Origin: Glandiceps talaboti
Lineage: Eukaryota > Hemichordata > Enteropneusta > Spengelidae
DNA length: 64,000 nt
Direction of reading: 5' to 3'
Assembly: GCF_964340395.1 (NCBI RefSeq)
Contig: NC_135564.1
Span: 15,375,012-15,439,011 of the forward strand
Shown here piece after piece: positions 24,231 through 36,230 of the stretch; the first letter of the stretch is position 1, and every line of letters starts with the position of its first letter. The notes beneath the pieces are model-generated. The model saw only the letters and a program-made list of their open reading frames with translations, ran no database searches and had not been told where the DNA came from. A program made the position numbers and the translations under genes.

Positions 24231-24334
24231 ATTCTCCAGAGCATTCCATTCTATCTGTACAGCACCTCTGAACTCTACATCGTAGTGGAAACTGGTGCTT
24301 TATAAAGTCACTGATTGATTGATTGATTGATTAA
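24231..24334 (+). mobile_element. 3' tail of a non-LTR retrotransposon
   Basis: CTCCAGAGCATTC...CTCTGAACTCTACATCGTAG, then GGTGCTTTATAAAGTCACTG and (ATTG)n. The same segment occurs in reverse orientation at 45229-45314. The ending with GCTTTATAAA and (ATTG)n is typical of LINE 3' ends. Confidence 0.6.
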
Positions 24335-24466
24335 ATTGATCAGAAACAGTTTTAAATGTGTTCAAGCTACTATCCAGTTAGAATAGGATCAATCAGAACT
24401 GATATCACAACGCCTTTTGTTCTGACAGTGTTGACAAGATATATGTACAGTGATGATGTAATGCAG

Positions 24467-24643
24467 CAGTGTACCCTCTAAGCCAATTTGACGCGCCACT
24501 GACACACACAATTTCTAGTGACACACCAAAATTCGGTGTTCCCCTATCTCTTACTATATGTATGTGGTGACTCATGAGAAATCCCAGTTTTTCTCACTAT
24601 GACTAACAACAACAGAATTTGGCTATCATTCGGGGGCACACTG
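24467..24643. mobile_element. MITE, GTGCCCTCTA family, copy A
   Basis: 177 bp. Starts CAGTGTACCCTCTAAGCC and ends GGGGGCACACTG, imperfect inverted repeats. The interior is shared with the copies at 27127 and 60981 (CACCAAAATT, TATGTGGTGACTCA, AACAACA(A/G)AATTTGGCT). Confidence 0.82.
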
Positions 24644-26017
24644 TACATGTACAAAAATGTAGTGCAGTGAAATATCTTGAGGAGTAGGAAGTATAGTACA
24701 CACGCACAAAGGCTTGTTTTGTTACCATTTAAAATTGTCTAAAGAATTTACATCGCATACAACTGTGACTATATGTATTTTGACTATATTTATTCTAGAT
24801 TACTTAGCTGAAACAATGTTTGTGCCAAAATAAATTAGTTACAGGTAAATTTTGAGTACATAATTTGTATTTAAACTAAAGACAGATTTATTTAGTGCAA
24901 ATCAATACATTCCCTTACAAATGTGATGTGACTGTAGATTGTAATCAAAAATTGTTTATCAGCCAAGGGAACCAAAATATGAAAAACTGTATTTTCACTT
25001 TATATTATGAGTGCCAAATCTTTATGTAAATTTTTGCTAATCTGTGATTTACCTTTGTTCTTACATAAAGACCATTGTCTCAATCCCATGCTAACACTCA
25101 TTATGCTAATTATCAGTGAAGCCATAAGGATTGGATAAGAAGAAAACATAAGGATTATTTTGTTGTGGACAAAATATTTTGTATTCCCGGCTCTCCCTGA
25201 CAACTGTTTTTTTCCCCACCAAATTGTAATCTTTTAATCCAACGTGGGTCTTTAAATGAAATATTAAATGCCCGTTTCATTTTACTCATTGAATTTCCGG
25301 TACTTTACAGCATATATTTCTTCTTTCTCCCAATTTCAACTTAGGCCTAAAAAAACTGTTTGATTCCGGTTACCCGTGTCCACCTAGCTTTTCACTGCCG
25401 ATCCTACACTTTTTTTATGAATTCGAGAAAAAAATAATAAAATCGCAAAAATTGTGAAGTCTTGCAAGAAATAGTGGATGCAGAAACTGAAATCAACTTA
25501 AAAAGACGAAAATAAAACTGTTCTTCCAATCTGTAATGGCTGTACATCTGATAAGAAGAAATAAACAACACAGAGACCATTTGGAAAACAATGGAAAACC
25601 TGAACTAGACACTCGCACAGAAAAAAATTATATAATAAAATATAATAAAAATCTACCTACCCCACCTTCTAAAATTCAGCGTACTCCGAACCACACCATT
25701 TTTTTATTAAGCCTTAGTTGTGTACAAACAAATACCCCCCAAGGAGAAAGGGGTATTTTCTGAATTCTTCACTTACAAAATGTCAGTTCTTCAGAAATAT
25801 TTTTTTTTTTTGTAAAAGTTGTCCATTTGACATAATTAAATAGAGACATACCCAGTACCATTTAGGGTCTTGTCAGAACAAACATGAAACTGAAATAAGC
25901 TACAGTTAAACACACAAAGGAAACTAAACGTATTTGTTTATGGTATTGTAATACAAAATAGTTAACAAGTGACTGTCATAACAAATGAGTCATACTGTCT
26001 ACATTAAGGGGCTGTCC

Positions 26018-26429
26018 AACAGGGTGCAGTGAGCATGTAAATGATTGACCAATCGATTTCTAGATTGATTCATTATTTGGTTGAATGATTGATTGATTGA
26101 ATGATTAATTTTTGTGGTGAAATATAACTTATTTAGTGTGTGATATTGATCAAGGGACTCACTAATTTTTGTCATGATATAAACCTTTTTTTCTTCTTTC
26201 CCTAAATACTTTTCTCTCTTTCCGCTGTATATAATTATCTTTTTACTGACTAAATAAAGACATCTTGTCCATTCTTCTCCTCTTATCTAAATTAATGTTT
26301 AAAATAAATTTTATTTCACCACAAAAATTTATCATTCAATCAGTCAATCATTCATCCAAACAATAAATCCATCAATAACTCGATCGATCAATTGATCAAT
26401 CAATCAAATACATGCTCGCTGCACCCTGT
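26018..26429. mobile_element. hAT-like MITE with about 110-bp inverted repeats and 8-bp target duplication
   Basis: The element starts AACAGGGTGCAGTGAGCATG and its right end reads, on the other strand, ACAGGGTGCAGCGAGCATG. The arms stay similar for about 110 bp, through CAATCAAT-type repeats to TTTTTGTGGTGAAATA. An exact 8-bp direct repeat GGCTGTCC flanks the element at 26010-26017 and 26430-26437. The 8-bp duplication and CAGGG-like termini fit the hAT superfamily. The 412-bp element has no transposase. Confidence 0.85.
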
Positions 26430-26769
26430 GGCTGTCCTATAAATAATACAGGATTCACAAAATGGTTTCAACACGACAATCAGTAGTTGTGTACTTAGTA
26501 ATTGGACTGTCAACATTACAAACTCAGTTTTGATTACGAAACATCTGAAGGTAATTTTTAGATAATTAGATATACAGCTGACCTACAAGCTACATGTGAC
26601 ATTTCCTGTTTGTGTAAATGTCGACAATACAAAGTTTTTTTGTGAAGCTGGGGGAAAAAATAATTCTGTGTTTCTGATAACTGGCCTCAAAAAATAGGGT
26701 AGGTAGGTTGTGATTTCTGTTACATTGTATTCAAACCCAGCACTGTATACCACATTTGCAGTCAATTTT

Positions 26770-26925
26770 AATCAACTTATGAAGACCTCAATAGTAAATA
26801 CAGAACCTGTTTATAATTATCATTGAAGGTGTCAAAGTTTTTAAAATTTGTTTAGAAGTGCGAAAATGAAGTTCAGCAAATCGCATTGATACACCAAGCT
26901 TGTGTGAGATTGTGCAAAATTGCTA
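26770..26925 (+). repeat. dispersed repeat, copy 1
   Basis: Shares with 58465-58640 the words AGTAAATACA, TTATCATTGAAGG(T/A)GT, AAAATGAAGTTCAGCAA, and GAGCTTGTGTGA or AGCTTGTGTGAGATTGTG, in the same order and orientation. Unclassified, non-coding. Confidence 0.65.
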
Positions 26926-27098
26926 TGAATAAACTGAAATAAAGGCTTGGAATGCCTGCTGAATATGAAATAACCTAGGTACATGTATGGTATGATTGTG
27001 TTTCTCTCGAGATATTGTGATAAAGATAAAGTCATATGAGCATTTTGGGGGAAGTTTTTTTATCTCCTGATATATACTCTTAATCATCCATTGGTAAG

Positions 27099-27124
27099 TG
27101 TGTGTGTGTGTGTGTGTGTGTGTA
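27099..27124. repeat. (GT)n microsatellite
   Basis: About 13 GT units, directly adjoining the MITE that starts at 27127. Confidence 0.9.
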
Positions 27125-27126
27125 GA

Positions 27127-27294
27127 CAGTGTGCCCTAAGCCAATTTGATGTACCACTGATGCACACAATTTCTAGTGACGCACCAAAATTTTGTGCTCC
27201 CTATCTCTTACTATGTGGTGACTCACAAGAAATCCCTGTTTTTCTCATTTTGACCCAGAACAACAAAATTTGGCTGTCAGTAGAGGGCACACTA
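27127..27294. mobile_element. MITE, GTGCCCTCTA family, copy B with near-perfect 8-bp duplication
   Basis: 168 bp. Starts CAGTGTGCCCTAAGCC and ends TAGAGGGCACACTA, inverted repeats. Flanks are TGTGTAGA (27119-27126) and TGTGTAGC (27295-27302), 7 of 8 matching, which would fit a hAT-type target duplication. The left flank overlaps a GT microsatellite, which weakens that evidence. Confidence 0.82.
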
Positions 27295-29291
27295 TGTGTA
27301 GCTATATACTTCTAATCATGGACAACAATGGAAAATGGTGGTAGCAACTATACATTTGTATTCAAACAAGGGAGTTTCAGTCAGTGTTAGGTTGGGAATA
27401 CTACAATAAACTTAATTATATTCAATGGGGGGGGGGGGGTTCTTGATATGTCATAAAGTGTCATGTTTGATGTTTGCTCTAGTTACAAGTCTTAGAGAAC
27501 CAAAGTGAGTAGTCGTTCAAACAAAAAGCTTTACACTTTGGACAAAAGAATCCCCCTTTGTCAGTATCATTGACAATCATTGTTTCCTATATGCATACCT
27601 GTTTGGAGTATTTTCAAGGGATCAACTGTGTGTCTAATCCTTGTAAAAATTCTTTAAAATGAATAACAAGTATTGCCAAGATTGCTTTACAGTACATTAT
27701 GCTAAAGTTACATATGTCACTCTTAAACACTAATTCACACTGTTATAAATAATGCAACTACATTGCACAAGCAAGGTAACTGTTACATGTATGGATACAA
27801 ACAAGTTCACAGATTATGATAAAATATATCATGCTAAAACAATAATTGGCCAGCTGTCATCAAGATACAATTTGTTGTCAAGCTAAGGAGTCAGGGTAAC
27901 CCTGGTTAGATAAGGATTATAGGTTAGACTCCCTAGCATATAACTATTTTGTATTACCTTCCAATGTGTGGATATTCTTCTACCTGCGTTCAACCGATTC
28001 TAAGCTACATGTTATTCTGTCATTTACTAATATAATGTTATACAACTTCATGCAAGGTAACTAGATACAAACTTGACCATGATAAGTAGATAGGGTGAAA
28101 GTAGAACACTGGGCCAACTGATACTATACATACCCCGGTACACATTTATATTCAAGCTAAGGTGTCAAAATTAGAGTAAGGATAGGGTGGAACAAGATAA
28201 CACTCCTTAGGCTAGTATAAATTGGAATTACAGTGTAATGAGTTGATAATATTCTACAGGTGTACATGTAACCAAAATTGCAATAACAAAATTGTGCCAG
28301 AGTTTAAATTTGATAAATTTCTTCACCATTACCAATCTACTTTTTTATACACTTGCACTGTTAGTTTACAGGAAGCACTGGAGGTGACAGTACTGTACCC
28401 CTAAACTGAACATGTAAGCACTAAAACATTAATTCATGAATACTGAAACAAGAACACCTTCAAGTTCAAAGCTGGATAACTATAAATTTACATGAATAAA
28501 TAAATTACTGCTATGGGCACAAAAAGGTACCATTCTACTTGTACTTGTACATCATTTGATCTGTTATTCCACTAGCTGTACTTGCTAGAAATTTACATGT
28601 AAATGAGGACAGTGGAATCACAGATCCGGGAGACGTTATGCTAACACTAACAGCTGAGAGAACAACTTCAGTGAATCACAATTTCATATACTGTCATCGT
28701 TAAAAATGATAACTTGAGCTCCCCTGCTGCATGCACATAAAATTACACCGAATTCAGACACGGTTGTATTTACTACAGACAAAAAACAAACAATTACTGA
28801 CCTACTTTTAAGCAATGGAGTTCAACAAATGCACCTGGAATATCACAAATTTCCGTAACACATTCAGTACGTACTAGCCCTAGTCCACAATCGCATTTTC
28901 ACAGCAATTGCCGCCTGTTTTTGTGACGTTGGATGGTCATAACATCACGTCACTTTTAGCTATTTTGAGTAATCGTGTGCTAAAAATAGCACTGACGGAA
29001 ATTAGCATAAAAACATTTTCAGTCTCCATGGGGCGAAACTCAGTGATGCACGAAAACCGAGAGCCTTAATATCATTTTAATTATCGAATTATATCATCAT
29101 GGCGTCACGTTCTATGCATCGGTAACTACGCAATCAGGAAAAACTTTACGATATTTGACGTTGTGCCTGCAGAGCTGTACAGTATATTACACATGTCGTG
29201 TGTTGATTGTGAGTTGACAAGTACACAGCGAGCGCAAAGCGAAGGCAATCGATACACTGAGCACGGATATGTGTTGTTGACATCCACTTAC

Positions 29292-29460
29292 CTCATACAG
29301 CATTTCTGTGTAAGAATGTAATAATCTGGCAACTTGTATGATAGCAAACAAACACAAAATCAATGTGCGTTCAAGCTACAAGAGCGTAAGCTGCTTCGAT
29401 GAGACCTGCAGCTTTTCGCTCGTTCGTCTTCTTGCAAAATTGCACAGTATGAATCTCACT
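29292..29460 (-). other. probable 5' leader exon of the zinc-finger gene
   Basis: On the minus strand GCTGTATGAG|GTAAGTGG gives a strong splice donor with the exon ending at 29292. The 5' limit is set only approximately by the promoter-like motifs just upstream. The link to the coding exon at 21959 is inferred from order, orientation and the absence of another good candidate. Confidence 0.5.
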
Positions 29461-29490
29461 TGACTTCCGGTGCGTCCAAGTCACGTGGCT
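29461..29490 (-). promoter_or_regulatory. ETS-type and E-box promoter motifs
   Basis: ACTTCCGG at 29463-29470 is a consensus ETS/GABP site, and CACGTG at 29482-29487 lies 11 bp further. This region (about 28.9-29.6 kb) is richer in CpG than its surroundings. The position just upstream of the leader exon suggests a housekeeping-type promoter, possibly bidirectional. Confidence 0.5.
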
Positions 29491-31507
29491 GAAACGAGAT
29501 CTCCAAGTCGTTACATGAAAACGAAATGCGAATGCGTATGTTCTCGAAACAAAGTCACGTCATTATATATCACTATGAAGAGCTACTATACTCGTTGTAC
29601 ACACGAGGTTCTCGTTTATCTTGTATACTATGAGTAAAAGCAAATGAAAAGTAACAATGCTATTTTGTCATGGGCGAGATATCCACGCGTGACTTCAGTG
29701 AGAGTCCCTATACTAGGCTCTGCGCGCATGTTGTGGCACCCCTTTGCAACAATACAAGCACTGCACAGCTAGTAGACAAATAAATATAAACAGTAACGAG
29801 TAAGTAGTAGAACACAGACACTGGGACAAGTAGCATACCCCTATTGGGCTATTACAAGTACAATTGTCTGTGCAACATGTGTTCGCTGACAGAGATTCCC
29901 ATATGAGAATGTGTTGAATTTACAAGGCAACGCGTTATTGTAAAAAAAAAAAAAAAAAATTGCATGAAATCAACAAAATAAATGAATTTGAATTTTCATA
30001 ACACGAAATCTAGTCATGTCATTGTCATAGCTAACCTCGAGAGAAAATAAAACTGAAAAGATTTACGTATTGATTCAGAATCTGAAGATATAAGGGCTTA
30101 TGGTACACATAAAATAGGGGCCTAAGTCAAACAAAAAAAATGCAATCGAAATCAAAGCTATTTATTGCGGCTAGTAGTAGTAGAACTACGGTATGTACAG
30201 TAAAAGTTGGTGATTCTACTTTACAAGATGGAACGATCTCGCAAAGAAATGGATGTCATGTCCAGGATACAACCGATATAGGCCCACACACGTACCCATC
30301 TCTAGTAGGGCTACGAGGGTAATGTGCCTTGTAAATAAACAAACTGGTGGGCGCGGGGGGGGGGGGTGCACATCTCTCATCTGAACAGACATTCATAAAA
30401 CGAGATACGTTTCAGCACTGAGGTACCATATTTTTCTAATGTGAGTGTTTTTGAATTTTCCTTTTTTCAAATATAGATTACTTGAGATGCCTCCGCAAAA
30501 AATACTCTTTTCCGTCTGTGTTTTCCCCTACTGTCTTTTGTTCAACTTACAATGTTGTAATAAAATCCGAAATGAACTTCTCACGTCTTCTGTTACAGCT
30601 GTTTTTACTTGTACATTTATCTTGACGTCTGTACGAACTTAACGCCCGCTTGTGGAATTAGCGGAAGTGTTGGAGCAAGTGTCCCCCATATTTCAGTCAC
30701 ACCGATTGACTTGATGCTTTAATACCTATACTCTTAAAATCAAGACATTTTGTTTTTATTTTCTTATTTTTTTTATTGTTTTATGTACGTTTTCCTTGGG
30801 CGACAGATCCGACTAGTTTGAACAAACTATTGTTGTAGTCCAGCCATGAGTTTTAAATTTAAGTTATTTAAATTTATTATTTATTTTTCATTGCCGATGT
30901 ATTTATAAACTGATTCGTTTTCCTCACTTGATATGTCACGAGTAAAGTTTGTATTCTTTTCGACTTCTGGCCAATAAATATGTAGCCTCCAGATCATTGA
31001 ATGAAATAACGGAATTCATTGATTCCATGTCCCCTCCCCATCGATCAATCACGTGAATACATCAATGTAATGTCAGTATGTAAAACTCGATTAGTCTGCC
31101 TTGTCTTGTCATTGAAATATTTTATATGCATATGTGAAATTTTATCACGTACTGGCACTGACGCTGAACATGAAAATGACATAATTGCAAAAAAGTGGTT
31201 AAATGTTGGTCACCGTAAACTATTGAAGTTCCAATTAAAGATAGCGGATTGGAAACTCTATAAACTCATGTAGAGGGATGATAAATAGTCATGGGAAAAA
31301 TCTGTTCAATGTCAACGTGTTACAAAACACATGTCATGTAATACAATTTCACAGCTTATGTAAAGACTACCACCAACGGTCGGGGTGTGGATATGTGGAC
31401 AAATACATTTTCACACGGGGAAATCTTTCACTAGATCATCTGACTGAACATTGTTTAATGTTAATATACTTATTAGATTTCCTTGCACAAATCTCACAAA
31501 AAAACCC
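29491..31507. other. gene-poor region right of the promoter
   Basis: No exon supported. It contains an 18-A run near 29942 and a 12-G tract at 30355-30366. A donor-like CTACG|GTATGTAC at about 30190 could end a leader exon of a divergent plus-strand transcript, but nothing confirms it. Confidence 0.35.
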
Positions 31508-31967
31508 TAATCAGTTCTGACCATTACCCAAAGAAATGTGTGTACCAAGCGAGATATGATGACACGGCAGGCCAGCCAGCCAGCCAGCCAGCCAGACAGA
31601 CAGACAGATGTAGACAATATAAACCACTTTTCCCCTTTTGCAAAAGGTAAAACACAAATGTCATAATTTATCAGATCATTTACAAAAGAAAGGTTGGAAA
31701 GGTCCCCAAGGCAATCATTTTCATTTTTTAATTTAGAATGATTCCATACATGTAGCCCCACAATAAAACAATCTATGTATTTAAGCATTTCCTACTTTGT
31801 ATATTCTCACTATATTGTTTGTTGTTGTACATGAGAAAACAATAAAAAATTCAAAATTATAATCAAGCTCACTATGAAATATCCTTTAATTATATACATC
31901 CCTCAATTATACCATTGCAAAAGGGAAAAAGTGTCTTATGTTGTCTGTCCATCTGTCTGTCTGTCCA

Positions 31968-32001
<34 letters not shown>

Positions 32002-32086
32002 CATCTGGCCGACTGGCAGGCTGGCTGTCATCATATCTCACTTGGTATACACATTATTTTGGTTACTAGTCATGCTGAACTGATTA
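31508..32086. mobile_element. foldback element with microsatellite-containing arms
   Basis: The left arm begins TAATCAGTTCTGACC and the right arm ends GCTGAACTGATTA. The arms share, in inverted order, GTGTGTACCAAGCGAGATATGATGACA and its partner ATCATATCTCACTTGGTATACACA, a CCAG/ACAG (left) or TGTC (right) microsatellite, and CCCTTTTGCAAAAGG or TTGCAAAAGGGAAAAAGTG. The middle of about 260 bp is unique. The repetitive Cys-Leu-Ser-Val frames here are products of the TGTC repeat and not genes. Confidence 0.72.
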
Positions 32087-32169
32087 GCATGCTGATGTAA
32101 CCCTTTGGAATCAATCAACCAGTTAATGTCCATGGCACCAAGTATTTAAAACAAGAACTCCTTTTTAAA

Positions 32170-32460
32170 GAGAGTTTACATATGACCAGTGGAGGGGGGG
32201 GGGGGTAAATTTTCAAACAGGAATGTGCAACCCAATTTCAAAACATCTACCCATGTATAATTCTCAAACAAAGACCTATTGTGAGGGATTTTCAGTCCCA
32301 ACCATTTCTTCAATTACCTTTATTTTATTTTCACACTCTGAAGATATGTGAAAAGCATAATATAATTAAACCCATGATTAGGGAATTTTCAAAAGAAAAT
32401 TGGCCAATGTTTCGGGATTTTTTTTGTGAGAAAGTGACCTGGCGTATACCAATATATCCT
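32170..32460 (+). repeat. dispersed repeat (AACATCTACCCATGT family), copy 1
   Basis: CCCAATTTCAAAACATCTACCCATGTATAA, TAGGGAATTTTCA and GGGATTTTTTTTGTGAGAAAGTGACC match, in order, a second copy at 34090-34720. A 12-G tract lies at 32194-32205. Unclassified, non-coding. Confidence 0.7.
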
Positions 32461-33414
32461 ATCTATTTTAATCACATTTCCCTATTACATAGTAATGTAC
32501 AACCACTGGATCTTGATAGACATCAAACTTGATAGGGGCAGTTAAATGCCTTTGTGTTGTTCTCTGCTGACTTGACTGTCATGGGAATTGAACCCACCAT
32601 GTAACATGTTACAGTCTTCCATAAAGAAACAGTCTGTATAGTTGCAGAGAAAACACATACTTGTGTAACTGTATACTCATTGCCTACCTTAAAGACAGTA
32701 ATCTAACACCACCACCACCCCCCCCCCCCCAACACCAACACTCCCCCATATCCTTGGTGCAGTGACTGATACAGCAAGATAGTTTTGACATGTCATCTAT
32801 GGCCAAAGGGAGGGGCCTCCCCTTACTCTACTATAAGCAGCAGTGGTGCTCTTCTGGGTTCATATTTCAACCTATTACTCTATAATAATGAGTACTTTAG
32901 CCAAGTCTACAATGGAGTCTATCATACTGTATTACCAATTCCATTCATCGGTCTGTCAGAAGTGGGTCTAGTCTAGGTGATGTGTCACATGGTGCCACAC
33001 ACGTCAAGTTTAACCACAGGTATCCTGACCCCCCCCCCCCTCCCAACTTGCCATAAACCCTACTTCATATAAAAGTACTAAACTGACTCAACTCAATTAA
33101 AAATAATTATAGATCCTTACCTTAATGTACCACTGAGGGGGTAAGTTGAACCTGAAATCTTGCAAGTCCATATATGACCACCTGAAACCATAACATTGAT
33201 ATAACATATAGGAAACAATTTAAGTTTTCAACATTTTCTGGTCAACGTTTATCTGCTACATGTGGCTTTCCAGTATTTCACACATTATTTATTTCCTTGA
33301 AATCATTACGTTATAGTGAAAGATGGGGTTCAGAACTGTCCTATTCTAAATAGTACAAAGACTGTCCATCTGACTTGACAAATTCTGTGAATTTGCATAC
33401 ATTTGTGTATTTCA
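32461..33414. other. non-coding with two C tracts
   Basis: 13 C at 32718-32730 and 12 C at 33029-33040. No exon supported. Confidence 0.45.
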
Positions 33415-33595
33415 AAAACAAAGTGACATGCATATGTCCCATATGATGTCACCTTTGTGCCTGGTTTGAAAGAAATCGATTATTGCATGTCTGAGAAATG
33501 ATACATGTAATACAGATGGATGCACACACAGGTGGACGGATGGACTGAGCTCATTGTAATAGTCTCCCCCCTTTGGGGGAATAAATACCTGGAGA
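33415..33595 (+). repeat. dispersed repeat end, copy 1
   Basis: GTGACATGCATATGTCCCAT, ACCTTTGTGCC(T)GGTTTG, ATGTCTGAGAAATGAT and the ending CCCCCTTTGGGGGAATAAAT match the end of the repeat at 43570-43735 (ACCTTTGTGCCAGGTTTGGT... CCCCCATTGGGGGCTAAAT). Confidence 0.65.
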
Positions 33596-34089
33596 TGTTT
33601 ACTTTATTCAGTATTTTATTTCTTGAAATATAAGTTGTAAAATTTGAAAGGACTTCTGATGAAGGGTCGTTTATAGTATGAACATCCCTTGAGAATTCTA
33701 CCAGTTTCTAGACAGGATACAGAAGTAGTTCAAATATATTGATGTTTCAGTATGAAATGGAAGTACCGGTACTAGTACACATCAAGAGGGAAGGGGAAGA
33801 AAGATGAGGCTGATTTTATCTTAGCTGAATTATTTGTACTTAGGGGAGACTCAGAAAAGTCATTTCACCAACCCTGCATCATGCAACCTAGTTAAAAGTA
33901 TTGGCAACCTAGATATATGCCTGATGTACACTGAGGCAAGACATTATGGGAAATGAATAATGTTCCCCCTTTTTGAAAAGATAATATGCAATGCTTTTTT
34001 TTTTTCTTTTAAAAACCCAGACTTCTTTGGGTGATATGGTCATTTTAATTTCTTTAACATATCTATAAGAGAGATGCCACTTTTTTCAC

Positions 34090-34720
34090 ATATTCCCAAT
34101 ATTTTCAAACGGGTGTGTGCAGCCCAATTTGAAAACATCTACCCATGTACAACCCAATAAAGATCCATTGTTGGGTATTTCCAGTCATAAACAGACCCAT
34201 AGTTAAGGACTATAGACGACGTCCCCCTGTTTAGCATCACATCATGCACACCACTGGCAGTTGTGAAAGGAAAATCCTGAGGAAAAGCTTCCTGTACCTT
34301 ATTCTGTTGCTGTGAAGGTTTTTCTGAAGCATAAGGGCATTTCCTATGTTACAGTGATGTAGATGATATTTGGAATAGATGGTCACCAAACTGATGTAGG
34401 TAGTCACACAGCTGTGAGGGTGCATAGTGCCTGAGGCAGTGCTATGCACTGCTGGGGGGTTGGAGAGGGGATAAGTTTGGTAGGGGAGGTGTACCCTCTC
34501 CAAAGGTTTAGTCTTTTTGAAATTTTAGTTGCTTTTGATAGTGCTTTTAAAGATTTTATAGTATAATATTTGACTTGCAATCGACCAATGATTTGGGAAT
34601 TTTCAGATAAAAATTCGACCCATGTTGAGGGATTTTTTCATGAAAAAGTTACCCATTTGGGTAGCACATACCTGTACACATATCTATGGGAGAACCACCC
34701 CACCCCCTCACCCACTACCA
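34090..34720 (+). repeat. dispersed repeat (AACATCTACCCATGT family), copy 2, interrupted
   Basis: The left part (34110-34200) and right part (34560-34700) match the copy at 32170-32460, with GAAAACATCTACCCATGT, GGGAATTTTCAGA and GAGGGATTTTTTCATGAAAAAGT. They are separated by about 340 bp of unrelated sequence (34205-34540) that looks inserted. Confidence 0.62.
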
Positions 34721-35264
34721 AGCTAAATTCAGCCAACATCCCTTTTAGCATCCATAGCAAGCTGAATGGTTGACCTGGCATGCATTCATTCCACAAACAC
34801 TTCCAAGGTTCACCATTCTGTCTTCTATGGAGGTTATACCTCTTACTTGGTATAGTAACTTTCTGGGTACTGCTTCGCAAGAAATTTCAGGTGCATGTTT
34901 ACTCATTTTTGTAGAGCCAATTCAGCTGATCTCTCATGTACAATAAATCTAACCAGAACAGTGTTGTCAATCATCATTAAGTTATGTTATCATTTGTACT
35001 GGGAAGGTGTAAACACAAAAATGTAGCTAATTTTACAATTTAAATAATAGATAATAACCTAAAATGCTGTTTGCAGTATCTGAGGTACTGGGCACTTTGA
35101 CATAATTGTATTTGTACTGACTCTGCAATCAACAAAAGCATGCTCTATGCACAACATAAAGTGGACTTGATGAATAATTGGTGCAAAAGTGTGACCATTT
35201 TTTCTTCCGTAAGGAAGAGATATATTTATGGTTGGAAGTCTGTGTGTCTGTCTGTCTGTCTGTG

Positions 35265-36230
35265 TCATCGTTTTCTCCATAACGGTGTTCTCAATTCAAA
35301 CGAAATTTTGAAGACGTATTCCGTAGGGTAATGGCAAGACTTGATTAGGTTTTGGTAAAAATCCTGTGAATATTAATCAGCAATTTACGCAATTAATGAT
35401 TTTCGGTAATTAGGCTAGATCTGAAGAATGCACGCTTCAAATTCATTATAACTTGGTACACACATTTGCAATACCAAAGCGCACCTGTCCTGAAAATATT
35501 ACTAATGTAGCTTTTAGTTCTAATAAAATATTGACATATTTTCGGTACATTGTACACACGATCATCATGGACATTAAAGGATCTGTGTTATCGTTTTCTC
35601 CATAACGGCGTGCTCAATTCAAACGGAATTTTGAAGACGTATTTCGTAGGGTAATGGCAAGACTTACTTAGGTTTTGGTAAAAATCATGTGAATATTAAT
35701 GAGCAATTTATGTAATTAATGATTTTCGATAATTAGGCTATATCTCAAGAATGCACGCTTCAAATTCATTATAACTTGGTACACACACTTGCGATACCAA
35801 AGCGCATCTGTCCTGAAAATATTACTAATGTAGCTTTTAGTTTTAATAAGTTAGTGGCATATTTTCGATTTTCCACAAAAAAGAAAAAAAATAGTTTCTG
35901 GTCAGGAAATGTCGTCTAAAGTGGTGCGACTTTATCACCATTTTCTAAAACACGACTGGCTCAATTCAAACGAAATTTATTGCATGTGTTCTGTAGGGTA
36001 GTGACAAGAATCACGTGAATATTAATGAGAAATTTACATAATTAATGGTTTCGGTAATTAGGCTATATCTCAAGAATGCACACTTCAAATTCAAGATAAT
36101 TTGATACATGCATTTGCAATACAAAAGCGCACTTGTCCTGAAAATGTTATTGATGTAGTTTTAATAAATTACTGGCATATTTTTGTAGGCCACTAAAAAG
36201 GAAAAAATAGTTTCTTGTCAGGAAATGTTG
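35265..36230 (+). repeat. three-copy tandem repeat, 323- and 347-bp periods
   Basis: TCAATTCAAACG lies at 35291, 35614 and 35961. Each unit contains GTAGGGTA(A/G)TG(A/G)CAAGA, GTGAATATTAAT, AATTAGGCTA, AAGAATGCAC(G/A)CTTCAAATTCA and CTGTCCTGAAAAT or TTGTCCTGAAAAT. A (TCTG)n run precedes the first unit at about 35240-35262. Frames inside are not genes. Confidence 0.9.

Larger units (their letters stand above)
21963..29291 (-). other. probable leader intron of the zinc-finger gene (about 7.3 kb)
   Basis: Runs from the donor at 29291 (GTAAGTGG on the minus strand) to the acceptor before 21959. It contains MITEs (24467, 26018, 27127), a LINE tail (24231), a 13-G tract (27427-27439) and a dispersed repeat (26770-26925), and no supported coding exon. 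An additional non-coding exon inside it cannot be excluded without transcript data. Confidence 0.5.

Noticed and set aside
31874-32100. Open frames rich in Cys-Leu-Ser-Val repeats
   Set aside because: Translation of a TGTC microsatellite inside a foldback arm.
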